A DNA stretch of 64,000 bases from Molanna angustata (lineage: Eukaryota; Arthropoda; Insecta; Trichoptera; Molannidae). The notes beneath the pieces were generated by a model. It was not told the DNA's origin. It worked only from the letters and a program-made list of their open reading frames with translations, and ran no database searches. The DNA is taken from the NCBI GenBank assembly GCA_963576475.1, contig OY754972.1, positions 35,006,556-35,070,555 on the forward strand. The letters run 5' to 3'. The position numbers and the translations under genes are program-made. Below are positions 50,378 through 59,950 of the stretch, piece after piece (the first letter of the stretch is position 1; each line of letters opens with the position of its first letter).

Positions 50378-50594
50378 CACTTATATAAAATTACTTAAAA
50401 ATAAGTAAAATGAAAATTAACTTTTTTTCCACTAATTTAAAAATATTGACCACTGACGCGTTTCGCTCAAAGAGCATCTACAATATTTTTAAATTAGTGA
50501 AAAAGGTTAAAAATTTGTGTTTAGGTAATTTTATATAAGTTACCTATAATGGAATTCCATCAAGAATTAGCAGTCGAAAAATTAGAAATAATTA
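50378..50594 (+). mobile_element. PLE-like twin-pLTR insertion 2 (217 bp)
   Basis: Bounded by the perfect 12 bp repeat ATATGTTAGGAT (50,366-50,377 and 50,595-50,606). Imperfect inverted arms (ACTTATATAAAATTAC ... GTAATTTTATATAAGT, and TTTTTTCCACTAATTTAAAA ... TTTTAAATTAGTGAAAAA) enclose a hammerhead-like loop. Then TATAATG (ATG at 50,549) opens MEFHQELAVEKLEIIN, running past the insert end. It has the same length and architecture as insertion 1, and the encoded start is closely similar although many codons differ. Confidence 0.78.
50440..50495 (-). ncRNA. Hammerhead-ribozyme-like motif (slightly degenerate)
   Basis: The minus strand reads TTGTAGA (CUGANGA with two changes), TGCTC-TTT-GAGC as a perfect stem II, GAAAC, GCGTC with the palindrome ACGCGT as stem III and a GUC cleavage triplet, then AGTGGTC. 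Outer CAATATT/AATATTG can pair as stem I. The two core changes probably abolish cleavage. Confidence 0.5.
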
Positions 50595-50699
50595 ATATGT
50601 TAGGATATTATATAATTCCATATGATAATTTTATCCATGATATGGGTGATCATGAGAGTTTTGATTTCGCTGTTTGACCAGACTTGCCCTTCTGAAAAC

Positions 50700-51170
50700 G
50701 ATGATAGTTGAATAAAGTGGAAGTACCTACTAGTATAAGGTGATGTCGCTCTTGTCCTGATATTTGCAATAATGTTGTATAAAACTGTCACCAGCATCCT
50801 TTCTATTGTAGTGCTCTATATTATGAGGTACAAAACTACAAATTCATGTCTCTTTGGTTTCCAACTTTTCTGTCAAAGTTTCGACTCATTTCTCCTTATT
50901 AATATAATTTAACAGTATGTAGGTACAATGGTTTCCTTCTCCCTTGATCTGTTGAAGACACGCGTAAAATTTACGCCCCCCGAGTTGTTGACAACAACAC
51001 TATTGTAAACTTGACAGCTGCGCAAACAAAGGATGTTCGATGTCATCTTCTTCTGAATTTAATTATGTTAATAATTATAATACTTGGCCAAAGTTGATTC
51101 TACTTATAAGAAAATTGAGACGGATATTGTTAGTGAACTGTTTGATCTAAATGAGCAAAAAATAATTATA
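50700..51170. other. Gene-free spacer
   Basis: Nothing recognised. Confidence 0.4.
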
Positions 51171-51177
51171 ATCTATT

Positions 51178-52490
51178 TACTATGTATGTAATACATTAGA
51201 TCCGACTGTCGATGGCTATTGTGTGTAAAGTTGAGGAATACGTACCTACCAAACTATAAACCCTTAATTTTAAAATATTGGATTTTTAAGAATATTTGTT
51301 TTCTATACAAAACATGTAGGTATGTATGAAAGGATAGGAAAGTATAGAGGTCAGTCCTTTTTTATCCAGAATATGAAATCAGTGTGATGGTATGTATGTA
51401 GGTATGTTTGGAGATAAGGTTTCAAACCATTGGGTGTCCCCGTAGATATTATGTAGTATGTACTGCAATACAAATTGTATGAAACGATATCGTCACTAAA
51501 TTCAATTTTTACAAAACATGTATGTCAGAATAGGATAGTGTGAAGGTCAGTCCTTTTTTATCCAGAATATGAAATCAGTGTGATGGTATGTATGTAGGTA
51601 TGTTTGGAGATAAGGTTTCAAACCATTGGGTGTCCCCGTAGATATTATGTAGTATGTACTGCAATACAAATTGTATGAAACGATATCGTCACTAAATTCA
51701 ATTTTTACAAAACATGTATGTCAGAATAGGATAGTGTGAAGGTCAGTCCTTTTTTATCCAGAATATGAAATCAGTGTGATGGTATGTATGTAGGTATGTT
51801 TGGAGATAAGGTTTCAAACCATTGGGTGTCCCCGTAGATATTATGTAGTATGTACTGCAATACAAATTGTATGAAACGATATCGTCACTAAATTCAATTT
51901 TTACAAAACATGTATGTCAGAATAGGATAGTGTGAAGGTCAGTCCTTTTTTATCCAGAATATGAAATCAGTGTGATGGTATGTATGTAGGTATGTTTGGA
52001 GATAAGGTTTCAAACCATTGGGTGTCCCCGTAGATATTATGTAGTATGTACTGCAATACAAATTGTATGAAACGATATCGTCACTAAATTCAATTTTTAC
52101 AAAACATGTATGTCAGAATAGGATAGTGTGAAGGTCAGTCCTTTTTTATCCAGAATATGAAATCAGTGTGATGGTATGTATGTAGGTATGTTTGGAGATA
52201 AGGTTTCAAACCATTGGGTGTCCCCGTAGATATTATGTAGTATGTACTGCAATACAAATTGTATGAAACGATATCGTCACTAAATTCAATTTTTACAAAA
52301 CATGTATGTCAGAATAGGATAGTGTGAAGGTCAGTCCTTTTTTTATACCCCGATTATGTTAACAGTTTGATGGTATGTATTTGCGTATATATGAAGTTTA
52401 AATTATCAAACAATAAAGAAATATCTTACATATTGTGTATTCTGCCATACAAATTGTATGCAACGATGTCACTAATGTAATTAATTTTTC
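51178..52490 (-). repeat. Rep-A copy expanded by an internal 196 bp tandem array
   Basis: Begins with a TIR-like end (TATGTAATACATTAGATCCG, ACTGTCGATGGCTATTG, TTGAGGAATACGTACC) and ends at about 52,480 with CATACAAATTGTATGCAACG. The interior is replaced by the tandem array at 51,307-52,345. Confidence 0.88.
51307..52345. repeat. 196 bp tandem repeat, ~5.2 units
   Basis: Unit starts ACAAAACATG are at 51,307, 51,511, 51,707, 51,903, 52,099 and 52,295. The four units from 51,511 to 52,294 are each 196 bp and appear identical by reading. The first (204 bp) is diverged near its start and the last is partial. Each unit is one block of Rep-A (AGGATAGTGTGAAGGTCAG ... CGATATCGTCACTAAATTC). Confidence 0.95.
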
Positions 52491-53250
52491 AAAAATTAAT
52501 ATGTACCTACTAATAAATTGTACATATTTTTTTTATAGTTGTGGTGTTTTGGTGTTTTTCGAAATTTTTAATGAAACACATACGATATCAATATGAAGTT
52601 AATAACTCATTTTTTTTGCAAATACCTACATGCTATTTTACTACTGTTATATTTTTTTTTCATATGAATATACAATATAAACCATGATAAATATTTTTTA
52701 TTTAAAGGCTGACAATCTCTGAATGCACTTTCGAAGAATGTATTTCTATTGTACCAAAAATTCAAACGAAATAAGAAAACCTCAATATTCCATACCGTGA
52801 GATCATTTTTAAAGTTTTTACAGATGAAATCTTAGAGAAAAATGAACCGTTGTCTATGGAAAATTAATCAGCTCTAAGTTAATATACTTTCCACATATGG
52901 TATCAATATGAAGTTAATCGGCCTTTAAGTTTGGGCTGTACAGAAGACACAAATTTTCATATTTGTGTACGGCACTTACACATAAAAAATCACGACGATA
53001 CACATATTTAGCATGCACTCTCAATAATGATACTCATTGAGAAATTGATGTAAAAACATATGCTAAAAAATTAGGTGATCTCCCTCTTTCTAAAATCTCT
53101 AATTATTCATGACATACATAGCTGACATAAGCTACGACTTTATGCCAGGGAATTAGTTAAAAAAATGGAGTTGAATTATTTTCTGACTTACACATTATGT
53201 GATCGAGGAATGATTCTCTCACAGATCAAATATTTTATGATTGCTTATTG
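52491..53250. other. Gene-free spacer
   Basis: AT-rich; no gene or clear repeat. Confidence 0.4.
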
Positions 53251-53254
53251 TATA

Positions 53255-53465
53255 CCTATACGCATACATTGGATTTTTACTATGATATTTTTTGACAATT
53301 TAATATCTCAATAGAGATGAAGTTAGAATGTTAAAGGAGAACCGGGAAATTAAGGCAAGGGCTTACGACCTGTGAATTATCTGGCTTACGTGATCACTTA
53401 AAGATCTTGCGCAATTTTCAATAATTATGCCTTTTATTGAGTTTCCTTATGAAGCCAATATTATA
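53255..53465 (+). repeat. Rep-B copy (diverged)
   Basis: CGCATACATTGGATTTTTAC, TTTAATATCTCAATAGAGAT, GAAGTTAGAATG, GAGAACCGGGAAATTAAGGC, GGGCTTACGACCTGTGAATT, TACGTGATCACTTAAAGATC and TTGCGCAATTTTCA. Colinear with 13,405-13,660. Confidence 0.8.
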
Positions 53466-54262
53466 ACTATGTACATATGTATATGTTACTCATCAATATC
53501 CTAGTGCTTTAAAATTAGCTGATAACTCCATCGCCTATGGGAGCGACGAAGAAATATTTATTTAACGACATCTATTGATGAATTGGTTCGAAACAATGAA
53601 AGCAACCCTATCCTTTTAATAACATCTACATCATTTAATTACATTAATTTTAATTACATCTCAAGGGTAGATGTAATTAAAAGAGTATAAAATTATTTAT
53701 ATAATATGTGTCTTCTAACAACGCTGTTGAATTTTGAAAACAAAATGCGAAATGCAAATGAGTTGAGTCTTGATTTGACTCCTGAACCGCTTTCAAACAT
53801 AACTTCCTTCATTCCTATAAATAGAAATGGAAAATAAACATGAAATTGTCGAAATTTTCTCCAAAATTTCGGGACGACATTCCAAGCGAGTCCGATGTAG
53901 CGACAAAAGATCGACATCATTTTTGTAGAATTCGACAAAGCGATGTCTATTTTTATTTGTACGACTTTTATTGGCATTGGATTTTTTTTTAAATTGCCGT
54001 TAGAAAATATGAATTTCAAATAAATTGTCAGGCTTCACATTTAAATTAGGTTGTCAAAATTGGACGAAGGTTTAATTTATTCTTTTCGCATCGATCATTT
54101 TTGTAGATGGCAGGAATATATGTTGTGAAATAAGATTTTGCGATAGTACCTACCTATATTTGAGAAATGTACTTACCTACATATTTATTTCAATATGGTC
54201 AAGATTTAGTAAATTAATTATTTTTAAGAAGGACATAAAGTTGATTGATGTTATATGTATAT
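53466..54262. other. Gene-free spacer
   Basis: The minus-strand frame 53,693-54,019 (108 residues) has no recognisable motif. No repeats recognised. Confidence 0.4.
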
Positions 54263-54264
54263 AC

Positions 54265-54605
54265 ATAGGTATGTTTTTACCTAATTACTGAGAGGATGAT
54301 AACAGTATGACAGGATACAGAGGGATATTGTTGACAGAATGAAATTAAGCACACTTCGGTGGTTTGGTCAAATTGAAGAATGGAAGAAAATTTATAGAGC
54401 TAAAATTGAAGCAATGAAAATTAGGGGCCGAACAAGAAAACATTGGCTCGACCACGTCAACAATTTTCTGAAAGAAGGAAACGTTGGAAGTGTAAATGAC
54501 AGACGAGCATGTAAGAATGTGAGGTGATGAATTTTTACAAATAAATAAGTCATAGGTATCTCAGTATCAGGGGCATGGCGTGATGGTATGTATGTATGTA
54601 TTTAT
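54265..54605 (+). mobile_element. LINE-C 3' fragment, copy 3
   Basis: The plus strand reads KLSTLRWFGQIEEWKK, then RTRKHWLDHVNNFLKEGNVG and SVNDRRACKNV. It is the tail of the same family as 8,739 and 36,545, with deletions. It ends GGCATGGCGTGATGGTATGT(ATGT)n, the family 3' terminus. Confidence 0.82.
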
Positions 54606-55069
54606 TTGGTTTAATTCATCCTGTCCTGTCATAAGTACATCGTCCTATTACAAATTCTTCTCAGATATACCACTCAACTCAAATAATGAAATATTGCTTG
54701 ACAGTCTTCAATTTATATAATACGTTTTATAAATAAACTAGCTGACCCGGCAAACGTTGTTTTGCCATATAAATATCTCGTGAATAATTTTGTAATTAAA
54801 TAAAAAAAACTAACTTATCGGAAGTATGTGTGGATGAATTCTATGACTGAAAGAGGAATGGAGCGCTGTGGACGATGACGGCCAGTAAAAATAACAAAAC
54901 ACCAACCATTCATTTTCTTAATTCAATGTACCTACTTCATTAACTTAACTCACATATTTAAAGTTTGATTTCTAAAAAGTTAAATGTAAATTAAAAAAAC
55001 CGATACATATTTTTTATCTTAAATTATGCCAATTAAAAAAAACAATATCAATATCGAAGAGCAGTGTAC

Positions 55070-56440
55070 GATGTTCTTTGTCAGTCCGTCTTTAGCCAAC
55101 ACAAACAAACTGGATGGTTTGCCCGTGCCACGTATAATTGTCCGTGTGAAAAGCATGGTGTGCCCAAATCTAAGCCATAAACAGACATCGTTTGGCCTTG
55201 TGACTTATTGATTGTCATTGCAAATACCAATCTTATTGGAAATTGAAAGCGTTTTAATTCAATTACCACTTCTGTGATAATTGAATTGGGATTCGTGACA
55301 GCAATACATTTTCGCCTCGGAACTTGCCATTCAAAATGCTGGTATCGACAATGTTTTTCGTCATTTTTTTAATGACTTATCGCGTGCCATTGCACACTCA
55401 TGATGGGTTCAAATTCCGAATCGAAATAACCGGAGATTCAACTTTCAGTTGTAGATGTTGCCGTGACATGCCTGGCAAATCCAATGAGTTCAAATCTCTG
55501 TTGGATAATTTAGAGCTTCGTCGACATCGCAAACTGTATCGATCGATTTGTATGACACCAAGTCGCCTGGCAACAACTATTGTATCTTGAAATTATTGTA
55601 TCGTTGACGTCTACATTTTTTGCTGCCAAAATTCATGATTCATGTATTATGTGTGTACAACGGGAAATATGCTATCGATGAGAGTATTTTGCGAATTAAT
55701 GATTGTGTAGAAATCGGTCGCCAATTTTATGCATTCAGTATTTTCATGAACAGCAACTTTTCCATCGCCGATGTATAACAATTGTTTAGAGAATGTATCA
55801 GTGGAAGGATCATGAAGCATTTGAACGCGCATGTTTACTTTTAGCTGTACCCACTTTTTCAACATTACGCCACAATGGCGATGATTTCAAGCAAGCATTG
55901 ATCTCATCAGCGTACGTTGAACGTAGAATGACGGGAACTGTTTGTCTGAAATCACCTGAAAGGAGTAACAGAGCCGCCGAATAGTTTATCGTTGTTTTTT
56001 ATATCATTCAGTGTCCTGTTCAACGCCTCAAGCGAATTTTTGTGTGTCATAGTGAATTCACCCCAGATTATAATTCATCCCAGCTGTTCTGCCTCCATCC
56101 AATAAAGTTGCTGCAATACCAAATGATGCAACGGCCAATGCGATGCCATTATTTGATCGTATTTCGGCGAGAATTAGCGGAATGAGAAATGTTTTGCCAG
56201 TTCCACTTGTTGCATCCAAAAAAAAAAGAATCCACCTTTTCCTGCCAAAACTGCCTGCATAATGCGGTCGTAAATGATTCATTGTTCATCAGTCAGTAGT
56301 GAGACATTACGATTCAGATTACCGCATGGGCCATGAATCATGTTTGTTGTAACAATATCGTACAGTAGTTGATCAGTAGACGGATCTGGAATTCCCGCAG
56401 AAATTATACTATCGATTTCCTCACTGATAGAATCGATGTA
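55070..56440 (-). pseudogene. Helitron Pif1-type helicase, C-terminal part
   Basis: Reading minus from 56,440: ISAGIPDPSTDQLLYDIV, IHGPCGNLNRNVSLLTDEQ, IYDRIMQAVLAGKGGFFF, then DATSGTGKTFLIPLILAEIR (Walker A), IALAVASFGIAATLLDGGRT, and KVNMRVQMLHDPSTDTFSKQ. Near the 3' end come [20 protein letters not shown] and [18 protein letters not shown] (helicase motifs V-VI of Pif1-like proteins). At least six frame changes or stops. Helitron helicases unwind the donor strand during rolling-circle transposition. The N-terminal Rep part is absent, so this is an internally deleted copy. Confidence 0.9.
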
Positions 56441-56594
56441 CAAACAATAATAATGGCCGAAAACTGTGTAGAGAGTGAGAGAAAGCTTATTGTGTGAGAG
56501 AGATAGGAGACCGCCATCTTTTTCGTCCCTAATCCTTGCTGTTTGCTGCTTGCTGTTTGCTGTGCTGCAATCGCACTTTCTGTTTTCACTGGGT

Positions 56595-57130
56595 TAAATA
56601 CATAAAATGCCCCTGTATATCTGAAAGAAAGATTTCAACAGTTGGCTTCTCATGGATTCCCACTTTGGTCTAGAGAAGAGAGAACCCTTGCCATCCCACC
56701 TCACGTTACAGATTATTATTCATCTTCCTTCACTATTCATGCTGCCCGGCTGAGGAACAATTTAGCATTTGATATTAGAACTGCCACATCACTTCCAATT
56801 TTCAAATCTCGTCTTAAATGCTCACTCTTCCTTTCAATTCCATAACGAACATATATTTCAATTTCACTTTCCATCCCTTTTGTTCGCTCCTCATCCTCTC
56901 CCTTCCCTTTCTGATTTTATTCTCCTTTATGAATTTGTGTAATTTCTCACTTTTTGTTTTGCTGTCTTATACTGGTTGTGTTATTGTGTTATTATGTACA
57001 TATATGCCGAAATTACGTTATGTACTTTTGATCTCAGATGCTTGACTGGAAGAAATTGCCTCTAGGCATTAAGTCCGCCATTTTTAATATAAATTTTATG
57101 TTTGTACAAAAAAAGTTTTATTAAAATAAA
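56595..57130 (+). mobile_element. LINE 3' fragment nested in Helitron
   Basis: The plus strand reads TDYYSSSFTIHAARLRNNLA, FDIRTATSLPIFKSRLKCSL, FLSIP, then a stop (56,845). This is the end of a CR1/L2-like ORF2. Its 3' UTR has GAAATTGCCTCTAGGCATTA, AGTCCGCCATTTTTAATAT and ends in AATAAATAAATAATAA. The same hairpin plus AAGTCCGCC is at 26,190-26,220. Its orientation is opposite to the Helitron. Confidence 0.8.
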
Positions 57131-57499
57131 TAAATAATAATTTATCGTACGACAATGATTAATCAATTGCCATCTTGCAACCCTTATTGCACATCTGTGG
57201 ATAAAAGCAAAAATATATCGCTATTAAAAAATAGAGGTTAGTGGTAGAAGGGTGTAAATTTAGTGTTATAAGTATTTTTTAATGCTGATTCATAGAAAAA
57301 TAAAAAAACAAAATTTTGTCTAAAAACTAAAAAAAAAATATCTGGAGAGGGCCACCCTTATCACCTAAGGGTATAAAAAATAGCCTACGACCTATTCTCA
57401 GACCTACCAAATATACACACAAAAATCATAAAATCGGTCAAGCCGTTTCGGAGGAGTTCGATAACAAACACTGTGACACGAGATTTTTATATATAAGAT

Positions 57500-59500
57500 T
57501 TAGACAAATAAGTCAAATAAATCTTTACCTTCCAGGGTAAAGATTTAGGTACTTAAGCAAAAACCTTTCAGGGAATGGTTTGTGTGTTCATCCCACTATT
57601 CTAATCCTCTTCAGTCAGTGATACTAGCAGATAGGTATGCCGTTTTCTCCACTACATCCCGAGGTATTTTGCATGATCTGAGAAGATTTAGTATTAGGTA
57701 TAAATGTGGGGGGGAATCCTTGTTTGGCTTGACAGGTATACGTCAGATTACTGAGTCCCTAAACGAGAGTTCGGCAGTATGGTGTATAAATAGGTATATT
57801 CTTTCGAGATTTCGATTGAAATATAAAAAAAGACGAAAAATGTATACGATCGTAAATTCATACCAAATTCATTATGTCAATATTTACAGATTATACAATA
57901 ATTAATACATATTTATTTACGACTCAACTTCTAAAAGAGAATTTATCGTATTTGAAGTGAGTCACATTTCATAAAACATACAAACTAACTAAAACTAAAT
58001 TAATCTTAACCTAGGTATCAAAGAGCACACATAAAATTTACGTTGATATAAAATCAAAACTTGACAACTAAGCATGAATAAAAACAAAATATATATAAAA
58101 ATTGCAGTGTACTGTGATGGGGTTCACAGTATTATCTCTTTAAAAAAATTGGGGATGGTTTTCTTCAGTAAAAATTCAGTAGTTATATCTACAATATATC
58201 TATGTATTACACCAGTACGGGCCCTGTGGCAGAATGCCTCCTACTCTCGCATACCAAGCCTATATAGGCACAATATCCGTCTCTTTCACACAAGATATCC
58301 CTTTCACACTAACATACACTACAAAAATAATATAAAATAAACACAAAAGCACAATAATCCTAACGAACAATATAAAAATTCACATGTTACTTAAGCATGT
58401 CAACATCAAGAACATTTCTAAATCAGTAGAAAACATAAAATATTTTTCGCTATCTTTCTCCCGTCTTATTTCATGTGGTCTCTCCATTTCATTTCAGATT
58501 CAACCGAATTTAAATTATTTAATATTTTAATACGCCTAAAAATTCTCAGGGCTTTTACTTTCATCCTCATAATGGTGTCCTTTTGCATACATTACTTATT
58601 TTGATTTTGGTTAAATAAAACAATTTGTCTCTAGTAATCGACATAAGCTAAGTAGGAGATTGGGAAATTTCAAAATGAATATTTTGAATGTAAGTAATCA
58701 CCTTTTTCATAAGTCATTGAGAATTTGTCTATAATTAGTTGTATTGGTATTATACCTACTATAAGTGAATATAAGTACAATACGTTTGTATCCACATCTA
58801 CTCTGTACACCAGTATTTCTGAGATTAAATCATTTCACCAGCTATTCAGAAACTGTGCTAAGGTCTAAATATCTCGAAAGCTTTCTGTAGGAAATATGCA
58901 AGGAATCTCGATATCTTTAACCTGAACATTCCCGAAATTCCTTCAATATTTATCCATAAACTATATTCCCACCAGAAGGTCCCGCTCCGCCCTTCCTATG
59001 TCTATCTTATATCAATTTATCTCCTCAATTTGTACCACCATGTAAGTACCTACCTACCTACATACATACTTCATATTATTGTATTGAACATCAAACCACC
59101 GTGATGACGGTACAAGTTCTTTGATTTCAGTGCTGTTCAGTGGGATCGATTCCGAGCATGAGAAAAATCGAGGAAATATATTTTTCATGTTTTTTATATA
59201 TTCATCATGAAGACTTACTATTATGAAAACTGTAAACGGTAGTTACATAATGAAGATGTGTTGAGTTTGTTATACCTAGAATAGAAGTAATAATAAACAC
59301 TTATATAGTTGTAACCTGCGAAAGTGGCTATTTTATTGTCATTTAGCAATTTCCAATGATTTATCACTAAAAACCTAGAATCGGGAATTTCCAGCTATTA
59401 TAGTATTCAAAGAAATATAAAAAATGGAAACTCTCGAGAATTAAAAAAAAAATCATTTTTCCCCATTGGAAACAAAGGGGAATTGCTTATCAACAAATAT
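57500..59500. other. Gene-free stretch
   Basis: No recognised repeat or domain. The plus frames 57,582-57,905 and 58,074-58,340 contain ordinary-looking peptide (for example ALWQNASYSRIPSLYRHNIR) but no motif I know. They could be traces of unrecognised retroelements. Confidence 0.4.
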
Positions 59501-59502
59501 CA

Positions 59503-59950
59503 ATTTTTTAACAGATTTTTAATTATCTCAATAGAGACGAAGTTGGAATATTCATTGTAGGAGAACCGGGAAATCAAGGCACCTACAGGATAATAGATGG
59601 CGTTACAACAAAATAAATAAAAAATAATAAGATTGTTGTTCATAATTTCACCCATAGATGGCTGTAGTAAAAATTCCTTATTTTCAAGCGAAAAGAATTT
59701 CAGTATTACAATATATAGAACTTTAAAAATTGAATTGATAGGGATCTCATTAAAAAGGCATAATTGGTGAACGTTGCGCAAGCGCATAAAGTGATCACGT
59801 AAACCAGTCGATGACAGGTCGTAAGCCCTGTAGGTGCCTTGATTTCCCGGTTCTCCTACAATAAATATTCCAACTTCGTCTCTATTGAGATAATTAAAAA
59901 TCTGTTAAAAAATATCTTTGACTCCCGACAGGGAAAAAAATCCAATGTTT
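59503..59950. repeat. Rep-B inverted pair
   Basis: A plus-orientation piece (59,503-59,592: AACAGATTTTTAATTATCTC ... AAATCAAGGCACCTACAGG) is followed, after about 100 bp, by a longer minus copy (59,945-59,705). The minus copy runs from CCCTGTCGGGAGTC through the same blocks to GATCCCTATCAATTC. The shared 90 bp block can fold as a large hairpin. The minus copy is close to 13,405-13,660. Confidence 0.85.

Larger units (their letters stand above)
50299..50690. mobile_element. MITE-C copy 3, split by PLE-like insertion 2
   Basis: Left end GGCAAGTCAGGTCAAACGGT, GAAATTACAACTCTCATTAT, ATCCATATGATGG. Right end ATCCATGATATGGGTGATCA, GAGAGTTTTGATTTCGCTG, TTTGACCAGACTTGCCC. Removing the 217 bp insert and one 12 bp duplication restores a palindromic MITE like the copy at 26,376. 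Confidence 0.8.
54738..57498 (-). mobile_element. Helitron with both termini (2,761 bp)
   Basis: On the minus strand the element starts at 57,498 with TCTTATATATAAAAATCTCG after an A. It ends at 54,738 with GGCAAAACAACGTTTGCC (6 bp stem), GGGTCAG, CTAG, followed by T. A 5' TC, a 3' hairpin about 7 nt before CTRR, insertion between A and T and no target duplication are the defining Helitron features. Inside is a decayed Pif1-type helicase (55,070-56,440) and a LINE fragment (56,595-57,130). The Rep (HUH) domain was not found. Confidence 0.88.

Noticed and set aside
51307..52345. CRISPR-like array
   Set aside because: Units are contiguous 196 bp tandem repeats without spacers, in a eukaryotic transposon-derived repeat.
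53693..54019. 108-residue minus-strand open frame
   Set aside because: No motif and hydrophobic AT-driven composition; the opposite strand gives nothing either.
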